Of a stretch of 64,000 bases of DNA, positions 47,081 through 56,959 are shown piece after piece. The position numbers were made by a program, and so were the translations under genes. Below the pieces are notes generated by a model that worked only from the letters and a program-made list of their open reading frames with translations, had not been told where the DNA came from and made no database searches. Location: NCBI GenBank assembly GCA_030849065.1, contig JASAON010001635.1, forward strand, positions 62,001 to 126,000. Reading direction: 5' to 3'. Source of the DNA: Jaenimonas drosophilae (lineage: Eukaryota; Euglenozoa; Kinetoplastea; Trypanosomatida; Trypanosomatidae). Every line of letters begins with the position of its first letter. Within the stretch, counting starts at the first letter, position 1.

Positions 47081-47671
47081 TAGGCATCGGTGGGAATTTG
47101 TGGCAACACACACTGCCCACCATCATGGCTACCTATCTCTGTCATGCACATGGCGAAGCGTCCAGTCTTATTCTACTTTGACAAGGGAACACATTGATGG
47201 ATTGGGATAGGTCTACTCACGCCCCCACGCGACAGACGCTATTGTGGCTCCCTGTGGGTATTAGCTGGCCTTCTTCTCGTCCTCCATAAGTTCCAGAACC
47301 CACCGTTTTTGTATTACCGCCCCACGGAATGAACTCACACGTCTCCGCGCATCGACACTACTCCGTCGGGATATCAGCTTGCACCACTCTTGAATCATCT
47401 CCTTCGCGCCAACTATTCAACTTCTTGCACTAACTCATTTTCATGCTCAACTAGAATCACCCGCACATACTACACAAGCACACTCAAGGGAACTGAGTTG
47501 ACCTGCTTTGGGTTAGCTCCAAACACAATACTTGAACTCTCCAATCCCGACGCTCTATTCGTGTAAAAAACGACGCGGTGTTGGTGGAGTCCTCTCTTCC
47601 GCCAACTTTTCAATCTCCCTAATTGTACTGCTGAATAGGGACGGACACTGCACGTCCAAAAAGAAGGAACC
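47081..47671. other. Intergenic spacer with acceptor
   Basis: A 591-base spacer without a gene on either strand. The pyrimidine-rich stretch 47590-47623 precedes AG at 47637-47638, 33 bases before the DOCK-gene ATG. Confidence 0.55.
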
Positions 47672-50600
47672 ATGAGCTCAGAAGATTATGAGGCACAAAT
47701 CATGCAGGAGATGGAGAAGGAGTTGCAACGTTCCAAAGCATACCAAGACCCGGTGAGTGAACGCATGCTCCCCTTTGACATTCACTCCAGCGACTCCTAC
47801 CTGACCAGCGCGAGTCCTGAAGTGGACGAGGAGCGTCTTCGGGAAATCAAGGAAAAACTGAAGCAACGAAAACAGGAACGTATAGCACACAATGAGGCGG
47901 AGCAAGCTCGCTTGGAAGCCGAAGAGCAGGCTCGCCGTGACGCTGAGGAGCATGCCCGCCGCGAAGCTGAAGAGCAACTTCGACTTGAAGCTGAAGAACA
48001 GGCACGCGTGGAAGCTGAACAGCAAGCGCGTCATGAAGCAGAGGAACAGGCTCGTGTTGAAGCTGAGGAGCAGGCTCGCCAAGAAGCTGAGGAGCAAGCC
48101 CGCCAAGAAGCCGAAGAGCAGGCTCGCCAAGAAGCTGAGGAGCAGGCTCGCCAAGAAGCTGAGGAGCAGGCTCGCCAAGAAGATGAAGAACAGGCGCGTA
48201 TTGAGGCTGAAGAACAAGCTCGTGTTCAGGCTGAGGAAGAACTGCGGCAACAAGCCGCGGAACAGGAACGTTTTGTCGCAGAGGAAGAGAAGGCTCGCCA
48301 GGAGGTTCAACGACAGGCTGCTCGAGAGGCTGCTGTGGCCGAGAAAGTTCGCCTGGAGGCAGAGCGCGCGGAGCGTATGCGTGTGGAGATTGAGGAGATT
48401 AAGCGACGAACGCGTGAAGAGGTTCTACGGGAGGCAAAGGCGAAGGGGAGCCCCGTGGCGAATGGAATGACGTTGGCAGCCGTTGGCCGCGACGACCCAC
48501 TGAATGGTTCATCTGCGGTGGATGAGGATGGAGACTTGTTGTCTGAAGTAAGCAGCACCTTTGCCAAGGCTCGTGAATTGCGCTGCCACAACACAAACGG
48601 CATCTGTGGAGAGAGCACGGACTCCCCGGGCGTTGTCCACGGCGAGGCAAGGGAGCTGCACGAGTATGAGCCCTGTTTGCATGATGAGCTCACGAGAGGG
48701 GGGCTGTCTGAGAGCGGTGTTCGCCGAAATCGGATGGAGATTCAGTGGTTTGACACACTCCGAGAGCCAGGTCGCTGCCTAGGACCCGTGGACGGGGACT
48801 TTGACTCGCTCCCAGCTCACGTCAAGATGCAGCTGGGCTTCTTCAACTCGAGACAAGCAGTCATCACGACCACATCCCTGCGTCCTCGTTGTGTGCTGGA
48901 CAGGGAACAACGGTTGCAAGGAGCGCAGCGGTCTCTTCGTTCCATGAAGTTTGACTTTGAGTTTGAGGCGTTGGAAGATCCTACACTGACAATCGATGAT
49001 GATAACCGGCCATATAACTTGCCTGAGGAGCGTCTGCTATCGAAGGAGGAGGTGATGCGTGGTGATGGATCCGCGGTGGAGACGGCGGTGTCTTCCATCA
49101 GCTATGGCGACCCCATCCACGTGTGGGAGCGAGTCACGGGTGAGGCACCGGATCTGGACGATGAAGAACACAAGGCTGAGGACATTCGCAATCTTGTAGG
49201 GTCCACTGTGGACCACTTGTGGGTGAGTGGCTTTAGCACCGTGAAGCCCGTTCCGGCCATGCGAACCTTCACAGGAGGGCGTGTCCTCCGCATTCAGGCA
49301 ACGAAGCTTCTGAGCCAGGTTGCGAGCCTTCATGGTGAAGGCACCGACCCATTTGTGGTCGCTGCTGGGCTCTACTGCATTGGCGAGCAGCGTAAGGTGA
49401 AGGTGTCCGAGACGTTCTACTTTGACTCTGCCATTGATATCTTCTTCCCGCAGAAGGAGCGAAAGGAGCTCGCCAAGGATCGCCGCGTGGTGGCCTTTGT
49501 CCCGGATGAGTTCATGGGGTCGCTGTACTTGGTGGGGCGTGTGATGCGACCATGCTCCGAAGACTTTGACAATTATCTGGATCTCTACACACGCGCCAAC
49601 AAGTACAAGCCCGTTCATATTGCGCCAATGAAGCAGGAGACGCTGCTTCTGGCGCAGGTATCAGATGCCCTTGAGGAGATTGGCTGGTTCGGCTCCCCTG
49701 TGGCGCTGCATGTTGCATCACCGGCGACCATCACCGTTGGGTCCGTCTACCACAAGACCCTCAACGACAAGAACATGATGTCGATGCTCACCAATTCACG
49801 TGAGTTGGCCAGCCTTCGCACAGTCCCCTTTGACTTCGAGTTCACCATCACCGATTGCTCCAAGCACGAGGTTGCCTTTCCTCACTCCATGGCCGAGCCA
49901 ACTCCTGTGGAAAACGAAAGCCTCGTGAGCCTTCTCAACCCGGACGTACCTGGCGCACGTGCCGAAGTCTTCCGCTACGCCCCATGCTGCATTCCCATCC
50001 TCAATGCAGGATACTTCACCACCTATACCAACGTATTCTATCTCCGTCTGTCAAAGATGACGACGGCACGGGCCTACCTCAAAAATATTCCTCAATACCA
50101 TCAAACGCTTTCTCTACAGATTTGCGTGAAGGACTGCGATGAAAATCTGAGTGAAGATGGTGCGCTTCCGTGCATCTACGGCCGTGGACTCAACAACCTA
50201 GCCATGGACACCGTTGCGTGGTCATCCTCGGTTCATTGCAACGACAACTTTGAGCTCAACGACGAGTTCAAGATTCAGCTTCCACTAAATCTCAATGATC
50301 GGCACCACATCTTCTTCACCTTGTTCGCCACGTATCAGAAGAAGACCCCACCATCTCCCGGCCAGCCACTCGGGTATAAGGTTGCCTTTGCGGCCTATCC
50401 TTTGATGGTTGATGGAGTCGTGCAGTTTCAGGAGTCCATCCAGCTCAAGTTCGTCTCCACCGATCGAGCCAACAAGGCTGGCGCTGGCGGCTATCTCGAC
50501 AACTTCTCCAAGGCACCCACAAAGGCCTTCATCAACAATGGTGAGCCCGTACTCTTCGCAACTGGCACGGCCAAGACCACGATCCACTCCTTCTCGTCCA

Positions 50601-53600
50601 TGACGACCAAGGTATTCCGTCTGTGCCCCCGTTCCATCGACGCCCTTCGACGGGATGATGATGTACTTGCCATGTCTGGTGAGCTGAAGCGTATTCCAAA
50701 CCCTGAGCAGGATGTTCACCGCGACGTCATCACAACCATGGCAAACCTTCCCTTGGCGGAGCTCATGGGCTTCTTTCCCTTCTTCACCAACTATGCCCTT
50801 GCCCTGATTGGCTCCTCGTCCAGCGACGTGGCCATGTCTAGCCGTATGCACATGCTCGATGCTCTTCTGCTCATTACGACCAAGGTGCAGCAGTACGACT
50901 CCAATGTTGGAACCATCAAGCGCCATCACGGAGTCACCGACTTATCCCTCGTCTTCACCCGTACCTCCATCGCAAGCCTCACCTACCACTTCCAAACCAA
51001 CGACCTTCTCTATGAAGGTGAACGTTGCGCACACAAGTATCGCCTCTATGCTGGACTGGCGGAGGTGTGGTTGAGTCTTCTGGAAATGCCGCCACCCATG
51101 GCAGAAGTTGTTACTAGCTCATCTGCCCCATCTTCTCCAAAATCGTCGGCGTCGGCAACACCGAGGAACTTGATGCGGGAAATGTGCGACCTTTCGTGGT
51201 TCCTCCTTGACACCATTCTTCGCTCTCTCTTCCTGTGGGCCGAGGAACATCCAGAGCTCACACGAGAAACACTGGTGGACGTTAGCTTCTACCGGCTCAT
51301 TGGAAACCTGTGTGTACGCCTGCTCGAACGACTTATTGTTTTTGACGAGGGTTCCATCGTGAAGCGCGTCGCTATCTTCATTCGTGGGCTGCTTCGTGTG
51401 TGCGACCGCGGCCAGGTGCTGATAATTCTAGACACTGTGCTCCAGGACTACTTTGTGAAGCACGGCAACTACGACAGCCTCGTTGGTTTTCTGCGGTACA
51501 TTCTTGAGGAGCCGAACTTGGTCTACCTCCTCCTTCCATCTGAGTGTGCTCAAGGGCCGGTCTTCCTGACGAGCATCCTTGTTCAAGCCTTTACTACGCT
51601 CCTCACGAGCAAGGTGAGGGAAACCCGGAGCATGTCAACGAGCCTCTTATATACCTTTGTGCGCCGCCTCAGCTACGACGGCACGGTTAGCAGCGATCAG
51701 CTCACCTGCATCGCCTCCCAGATGCTCTCCCTCTTCAGCAACTTGGGCCCACATTGGGAGATCCTCGTCAAGACCAACGACAAGATTCCCGTGCACATCA
51801 TCCAACACGAAAAGCGGCAGCTGGCGGTGAGCATCTACTGGATTCTCTTCTATACTAGGCGCACACAGCTCTGTCAGTGGATTGCCTCAGAGAAGAATCC
51901 TGATGCCCTGGCAGGGGCCATGAGGCTCATCACAGATGCCCAGGCTCTGTTTCGATACTCCGCCGGAGACAAGAGTTCCGCACAGGATGCCTCACGATCG
52001 CCAACTTTTGGGAAGCGCGACTTTGACGCACGCAACTCGACCTTCATCACGGCAGTTGGGACGCAGCTGTGCCACCTCTTTCTACAGGGCATCCCACAAG
52101 CCCTTCGAACTGTCAGTCAAGATCAAGTTAGCCCCTGCGTGTACCCCTTCTTTGTAATGTTGGAGAGCATTCTGCATCTGGGCAACTCAACTATCGCCTT
52201 GCAGATGAGTGCGGCTGCACTCCACGAGGTTGTTGGAACTCTGTTCCCCGAAGTGGTTAGTAGGAAGGCCATCATGAGCAGCGGGCTCACCCTCGTTACT
52301 TTCCGTCTGATGAGCAGCTGTTGCCAGCATGTGCGGAACTCTGCGGGTTGCAGCTACCTTCTCATGTGTCAAGCCATGTTCAAGTGGAAGGCGTCACTGG
52401 CCAAGATGAAGTCTCTTACCGCGAATGCATTGGTGAGTGTTGCAGAGTCAAAGGTGCGCGATCTACGACTCGCCGGTCGCTTCATCCAGTTTCAATTCGA
52501 CGACCTCATTGACCGTGCAAAGGTGGAGGAGGCCAACTACATTAGCCCATCTGCAGACTTTGCACAGCGTTATGAGGATGATTCCAATGCCGCAGGCGGT
52601 GATGCTCACATGAACTTTACACCGATGTCTAACTTGTTCTTGAGTGTAACACGTCAGATGCCCATTTCTCCGTACCTTATTCAGGAAAGGCAGCGGCAGG
52701 ATGGCAAGGAACCTCCCAAGTTTTCGGTTGAATTCTCGGCCATGTCCACGACAGTGCTCAGTTTGTTCAACGACGTACTGCGCTTTCAAGTGGATGATTC
52801 CATGCGCTACAAGGAGTCCCGTGCATTTGCCTACTTTGAGGTATTCCGCAATTTTCTGCGACAGAACGCCTTGGGTGAAGCCCTCAAGTGGTTGTACCGC
52901 CTTCACGATGCACATCGTGGAAACGAAGATTTTGCCGAGGCTGGATTTGTGCTCGTCTTTATTGCGGCCATGTGCTTCCGTGTGACGGAGGTTTTCTATC
53001 ACGTAAAGGGAGAGAACACCAAGGGTGCTCGTATGCCCCATTCCATCTTGAGCCGTGTGTTCTGGCAAGACTACGTGCGCCTGCTGCCTGAAGTCGATAC
53101 CTTGCTTCCAGCAGACACGGTGTATGCCATTGTGTGCGAGCTGTACATGTGCCCAGATGACCTGGGCTTCACCATGGAAGGCCAGGTGAACGCGCTGAAG
53201 GAGGCCGCTGAGCTTCTTGATAAGGGTCGATATTACGAATTCTCCGTTGGGGTGATGGAGCTGGTTAATCGGTACCTCGCCGCGGAGAACAACTTTGAAA
53301 GCTTGGCAACTTCCCACACCGTCATGGCCAACTGGTGCAATGGCATCGCCACCAAGACGGAGCGAGAGAACAACGTGTACTTCCTCTTGTGGGTGCGAAT
53401 GGAACGAGAGGTGTCCGTCAAGACGCGTCGTGATATGATGGAGGATGCCATTGGAGAGAAGCCCTGTGGCCTACCAGATGGCAAGTCGATTCGCCGCATT
53501 TACAAGATGCCACGCACAACGCAGCTCTCTGAATTTGAGGACTATGCCGTTGGGTACATTGAGTCTCTCTTTGATGACGAGAAGTCGCTGGTGGTGCTGA

Positions 53601-54313
53601 CCCAGGATTTTTCAAAGGATACCCTGCCTGCCCTACCAGAGCCAGACACCAAGCGCCAGCGAGCTGCTGCTGCCCATCGGCAGCCCAACCACTGCCTTGT
53701 GTCAGTGTGCGAGGTGCAGCCCTACTTCCCCAAAGGTACCCGTGTACCACCCAAGGGCTTCGATAAAACGATGCATCTCCTCTACTTTGAAAATGTGCTG
53801 CAGGTGAGCCTCACGGAAGGCAAGGTTGAGGCGGGGAAGAAGTTTGACGTGATGAGCCACAGCATGACAATTTCAAAGTATGAACTAGATCGGGCGTTTC
53901 CATCGACCACGAGCGCCATCGACATCGCCGTGACGCATCGCGTATCCTTGAACCCCTACGAGACAGCACAAGAGGTACTCAGTGGACGCATTGAGCTTCT
54001 AAAGCAAGCTCCAGCAAACAAGAAGCTCATCACCGCTCTGCTGGATGCTCTTACTCCAATGGGAACCGCTCCAGGGGAGTATGCAAAGGGGGTCATCATG
54101 TGTATGTCGCATCCACCTCAGTCAATAGATGTGCTGCCAACGGTTCGTGAGCTTAGCGACTTAGTAAGAAAGAAGCTGCAGGTGTGTGACGAGCTCCAAG
54201 CCATGGCCGAGTCACCGGAGGAGTATGCATTGGTGCTGAAGGCTATCACCGATATTGAGTGCCGCCTCATTGCCCTTCAGACCCCCGCAACTGCTGACAG
54301 TTCCGACGAGTAG
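47672..54313 (+). CDS. DOCK-family guanine nucleotide exchange factor-like protein with coiled-coil head
   Basis: A 2213-residue protein, the largest here. Residues 79-195 are about 14 octads of ARxEAEEQ type followed by more charged helix to 252. A C2-like DHR-1 domain, which binds phosphoinositides in DOCK proteins, starts at about 786 (NVFYLRLSKM, LNDRHHIFFTLF). A long helical (armadillo-like) middle follows. The DHR-2 exchange domain spans about 1720-2200 (ALKWLYRLHDAHRGN, YEFSVGVMELVNRYLA, SLFDDEKSL, FPSTTSAIDIAV). DHR-2 domains load GTP onto Rho-family GTPases; kinetoplastids have few of these. The nucleotide-sensor region near 2130 is divergent, so exchange activity is uncertain. The DOCK call rests on DHR-1 plus DHR-2 order. 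Confidence 0.82.
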   Translation: MSSEDYEAQIMQEMEKELQRSKAYQDPVSERMLPFDIHSSDSYLTSASPEVDEERLREIKEKLKQRKQERIAHNEAEQARLEAEEQARRDAEEHARREAEEQLRLEAEEQARVEAEQQARHEAEEQARVEAEEQARQEAEEQARQEAEEQARQEAEEQARQEAEEQARQEDEEQARIEAEEQARVQAEEELRQQAAEQERFVAEEEKARQEVQRQAAREAAVAEKVRLEAERAERMRVEIEEIKRRTREEVLREAKAKGSPVANGMTLAAVGRDDPLNGSSAVDEDGDLLSEVSSTFAKARELRCHNTNGICGESTDSPGVVHGEARELHEYEPCLHDELTRGGLSESGVRRNRMEIQWFDTLREPGRCLGPVDGDFDSLPAHVKMQLGFFNSRQAVITTTSLRPRCVLDREQRLQGAQRSLRSMKFDFEFEALEDPTLTIDDDNRPYNLPEERLLSKEEVMRGDGSAVETAVSSISYGDPIHVWERVTGEAPDLDDEEHKAEDIRNLVGSTVDHLWVSGFSTVKPVPAMRTFTGGRVLRIQATKLLSQVASLHGEGTDPFVVAAGLYCIGEQRKVKVSETFYFDSAIDIFFPQKERKELAKDRRVVAFVPDEFMGSLYLVGRVMRPCSEDFDNYLDLYTRANKYKPVHIAPMKQETLLLAQVSDALEEIGWFGSPVALHVASPATITVGSVYHKTLNDKNMMSMLTNSRELASLRTVPFDFEFTITDCSKHEVAFPHSMAEPTPVENESLVSLLNPDVPGARAEVFRYAPCCIPILNAGYFTTYTNVFYLRLSKMTTARAYLKNIPQYHQTLSLQICVKDCDENLSEDGALPCIYGRGLNNLAMDTVAWSSSVHCNDNFELNDEFKIQLPLNLNDRHHIFFTLFATYQKKTPPSPGQPLGYKVAFAAYPLMVDGVVQFQESIQLKFVSTDRANKAGAGGYLDNFSKAPTKAFINNGEPVLFATGTAKTTIHSFSSMTTKVFRLCPRSIDALRRDDDVLAMSGELKRIPNPEQDVHRDVITTMANLPLAELMGFFPFFTNYALALIGSSSSDVAMSSRMHMLDALLLITTKVQQYDSNVGTIKRHHGVTDLSLVFTRTSIASLTYHFQTNDLLYEGERCAHKYRLYAGLAEVWLSLLEMPPPMAEVVTSSSAPSSPKSSASATPRNLMREMCDLSWFLLDTILRSLFLWAEEHPELTRETLVDVSFYRLIGNLCVRLLERLIVFDEGSIVKRVAIFIRGLLRVCDRGQVLIILDTVLQDYFVKHGNYDSLVGFLRYILEEPNLVYLLLPSECAQGPVFLTSILVQAFTTLLTSKVRETRSMSTSLLYTFVRRLSYDGTVSSDQLTCIASQMLSLFSNLGPHWEILVKTNDKIPVHIIQHEKRQLAVSIYWILFYTRRTQLCQWIASEKNPDALAGAMRLITDAQALFRYSAGDKSSAQDASRSPTFGKRDFDARNSTFITAVGTQLCHLFLQGIPQALRTVSQDQVSPCVYPFFVMLESILHLGNSTIALQMSAAALHEVVGTLFPEVVSRKAIMSSGLTLVTFRLMSSCCQHVRNSAGCSYLLMCQAMFKWKASLAKMKSLTANALVSVAESKVRDLRLAGRFIQFQFDDLIDRAKVEEANYISPSADFAQRYEDDSNAAGGDAHMNFTPMSNLFLSVTRQMPISPYLIQERQRQDGKEPPKFSVEFSAMSTTVLSLFNDVLRFQVDDSMRYKESRAFAYFEVFRNFLRQNALGEALKWLYRLHDAHRGNEDFAEAGFVLVFIAAMCFRVTEVFYHVKGENTKGARMPHSILSRVFWQDYVRLLPEVDTLLPADTVYAIVCELYMCPDDLGFTMEGQVNALKEAAELLDKGRYYEFSVGVMELVNRYLAAENNFESLATSHTVMANWCNGIATKTERENNVYFLLWVRMEREVSVKTRRDMMEDAIGEKPCGLPDGKSIRRIYKMPRTTQLSEFEDYAVGYIESLFDDEKSLVVLTQDFSKDTLPALPEPDTKRQRAAAAHRQPNHCLVSVCEVQPYFPKGTRVPPKGFDKTMHLLYFENVLQVSLTEGKVEAGKKFDVMSHSMTISKYELDRAFPSTTSAIDIAVTHRVSLNPYETAQEVLSGRIELLKQAPANKKLITALLDALTPMGTAPGEYAKGVIMCMSHPPQSIDVLPTVRELSDLVRKKLQVCDELQAMAESPEEYALVLKAITDIECRLIALQTPATADSSDE
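47906..48256 (+). repeat. Tandem 24-bp repeats coding ARxEAEEQ octads
   Basis: About 14 copies of a 24-base unit inside the 5' part of the DOCK-like gene. The copies between about 48060 and 48180 are almost identical at the DNA level (gctcgccaagaagctgagga unit), while flanking copies have drifted. The phase stays in frame throughout. One unit has Asp for Ala (QEDEEQ) and others have Arg, Val, His or Ile at the third position. Confidence 0.9.
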
Positions 54314-55013
54314 TAATGGTGTCCAAGTTTTTCTTTGTTGCGTCCTCCTATCCCACCCATCCCCTGCAGTAGAGGCAGTGGCGCATCACCATATTCTTCC
54401 CCCACTAACTTAATCTATATATTGGAAGTAGTATGTGGGATGAACCATGATGATGTTGAGGGTTACCCATTAGTGAAGCTCACGTTTTTCCCCTTTGCCA
54501 ATCTGGGGTTTTCACGACGCTCTGTCGCATGGGCTGAACATGAATACGCGACCCTCCCTTCCTTTGATTTAGTTGTTTGAATTTGCTTCTTTGCCATCCA
54601 ATCCACAACTCTTATGGTGTCATCTTTCTTGCTCACATTGCGACCACAACAATCTTTCAAGGCCGCTCATTTGAGCCATGCAAAGCCTCGCTTTAATTCA
54701 TGGGCGAGAGCGGGGTTGGCAACTCATTTTCCACGAGTTGCTTTCGGAAGTGTGAGCGCAGTGCTCTCACGTGAGGTCTCGTAACCAACAGCAACAACCC
54801 TCAACATCAGTGCAAAAGCACTTGGTACGTTCCTCATACATTTGAGACATTGCTCTGCTTCATAGATGTTGCGATACCTCATTTGCATATCACATCCCTC
54901 TCTTTTTTTTCCACCCGTTCTTGATCTCGGACCGAAGTTATCGTGTAGCTTCTTTTGTTGGCGAACGAGGCACACCTGCCCACTGCTCCCACGTTTCTCT
55001 TGTGTGCTGCCGG
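54314..55013. other. Long spacer with acceptor
   Basis: 700 bases without a gene I can support; an open frame of 81 codons at 54335-54580 has no recognisable similarity. The pyrimidine tract at 54896-54923 leads to AG at 54936-54937, 76 bases before the first ATG at 55014. Confidence 0.5.
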
Positions 55014-56636
55014 ATGTTGTCTTCCTGCGACTTCAAAAACCAACTTGTGGGAGAGGTGATTATTCAATCCGAGTGGAAGCGTGAGAAGACCTTCACGGAG
55101 TCCGACACCCAAACCTCAGCCCTTCGCGTCAAGACCTCTGAGGTGCAAACCATTGTCAGCTGTCTGCAAGCGGTGGACAAGTACGACAAAGGTGAAGGAC
55201 CAGAACAGCGAAAAACACATCAAGCAACACTCCACGGTCTTCAGTACGTTTACAGCGGAGTAGAGTGCGATGAAGAGCGTCTAGCCAATTTCCTTGAGGG
55301 CAAGCAAGAGGCCGTGCTCTCCATTCTCTACAAGAACTCCAGGAGCTCCGCCTTTGACAACTACGAGCCAAACTGGTCCAAGCAGAGCAGCGACATTTCG
55401 GCTGCATACACCCTCACCTCACCACATGCCGTTGAGGGTGAACTCCACGCACTCGGTGTGTCGTGGAACGCCACGGGCACGATGGTGGCTGCCGCCTATG
55501 GACGCATGGATACCTCTGGCTGGTGCTACAACAACGGATACGTGTGCGTGTGGAACTTGGTACGACCCGACTTTGATGAAAACACCCCACACTACACCCT
55601 CGAGACCGATACCTACGTGACGTCCTTGGCATTCCACCCAACCAACTCATTGATGCTGGCAGTGGGAACCTACGGCGGTGAGGTGATCATCTATCCCAAT
55701 GTGACAGAGAGCGTGCCAACTGAGCACTCCTCCAAGGATTGCCACGCAACCCATGCTGAGCCCATCACGTCCATCCAGTGGGTGCAGAACCTCCAGGAAC
55801 CGCGTGAGGCGTTCCGGTATCTACTCTGCTGCGCCGGTCAGGATGGCCTCCTCAGCTACTGGACCCCCACTAACAAGCTGAGCCATGCGCTGGCACTGTA
55901 CAAGGTGACGAACAAGCGGCACTTGTCTGTGGGTGTGGCGGCTGTGTCTCACTTGCGGAGCGGCGCACCAGCCAACAAAGGCCCCAATGTCCCCAGCGCA
56001 GACAGTGGCGTGGTGGTGGGACTGGAGAACGGCGATGTCGGGCGTGGACGCATCGGCTTCATCTCTCTGGAACAGGGCAAGGACAACAAGCTTACGCCCG
56101 TCCCACTAGAGATGGAGTGGCTCGATAGCCACAAGGGCCCTGTGCAGTCGGTCTCTAGCTCTCCCTTCTTCAGGCATCTGCTGCTCACGTGCTCCTCTGA
56201 CGGCAGCACACATCTATACCATGACCTGGAGCGGGAGCCTCTCGCAACCCTAGAGCCCTCTGCAGAGACAAAGCACTTCCTCTACGATGCACAGTTTAGT
56301 CCGTTCAGGCCCAGCGTGCTGGCCATGGTCTCACGAAGCTCCTTCCTCCACGTCTACGATCTGCAAAAGACACAATCAAAGCCCGTCTACTCCGCCGCTG
56401 CTGGTGTTGATGGTGCCCCAGTTGTGTCGATGAGCTTCAACCCACAATCGCCCGAGTGGATGGTCACCGGTGATGCTAGAGGTTGTATTCGTGTGTGGCG
56501 CCTTCCGTCAGACGTCACTCAGCTCACCGAGTTGGAGCGTGCTGCCGTACGTGGAGAAGGCCGGAGCTCCAAGGAGGACAAGGACAAGGCGGTGGCAAAT
56601 GACGCAGTTAAGGAGCTGCTGGGATTTGCCCTGTAG
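55014..56636 (+). CDS. DYNC2I2: Dynein-2 (IFT dynein) intermediate chain, WDR34-like
   Basis: A 540-residue WD-repeat protein, almost the length of animal WDR34. The N terminus (TFTESDTQTSALRVKTSEVQT) resembles the QT-rich light-chain-binding region of WDR34/FAP133. From about residue 130 the beta-propeller repeats follow: LGVSWNATGTMVAAAYG, YVCVWNL, SLAFHPTNSLMLAVG, LLCCAGQDGLLSYW, LLTCSSDGSTHLYHD and VTGDARGCIRVWRL. It should connect the retrograde IFT dynein heavy chain to light chains. IFT27 lies directly downstream. The distinction from WDR60 (longer) rests on size. The frame reaches a TTG at 54921; the first ATG is 55014. Confidence 0.85.
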   Translation: MLSSCDFKNQLVGEVIIQSEWKREKTFTESDTQTSALRVKTSEVQTIVSCLQAVDKYDKGEGPEQRKTHQATLHGLQYVYSGVECDEERLANFLEGKQEAVLSILYKNSRSSAFDNYEPNWSKQSSDISAAYTLTSPHAVEGELHALGVSWNATGTMVAAAYGRMDTSGWCYNNGYVCVWNLVRPDFDENTPHYTLETDTYVTSLAFHPTNSLMLAVGTYGGEVIIYPNVTESVPTEHSSKDCHATHAEPITSIQWVQNLQEPREAFRYLLCCAGQDGLLSYWTPTNKLSHALALYKVTNKRHLSVGVAAVSHLRSGAPANKGPNVPSADSGVVVGLENGDVGRGRIGFISLEQGKDNKLTPVPLEMEWLDSHKGPVQSVSSSPFFRHLLLTCSSDGSTHLYHDLEREPLATLEPSAETKHFLYDAQFSPFRPSVLAMVSRSSFLHVYDLQKTQSKPVYSAAAGVDGAPVVSMSFNPQSPEWMVTGDARGCIRVWRLPSDVTQLTELERAAVRGEGRSSKEDKDKAVANDAVKELLGFAL

Positions 56637-56959
56637 AGGCGTGCATGATGTGGATCATAGACCTACACGACAAACTATTGTGCTCTGTTCTCACCCCATC
56701 GATGTGTGTTGAATCTTCATGTGGAGTGTGCTTCCCGGACACTAGCTTTTCTTCAATCTTCTGTCATCCAATTTTTCTCTCCCTCTCTCTCTCCCACACA
56801 TACACGTGCATTCAGTATCTGCGCCTTCCATACACATCATTGTGTTGTCAAGAGTCATCTCTTGTGGAGTTACTTGTGCTGTGAAGGTTGCTGTTTTATA
56901 TTCGGGCACAGTATCCCACCAGCCAACTAACGTGACGGCTCCTCTGTTTCCTACGACCA
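56637..56959. other. Intergenic spacer with acceptor
   Basis: A 323-base spacer. The CT-rich tract at 56771-56793 is followed by AG at 56814-56815. No ATG intervenes before 56960, implying a 5' UTR of about 144 bases; later AGs could shorten it. Confidence 0.5.
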
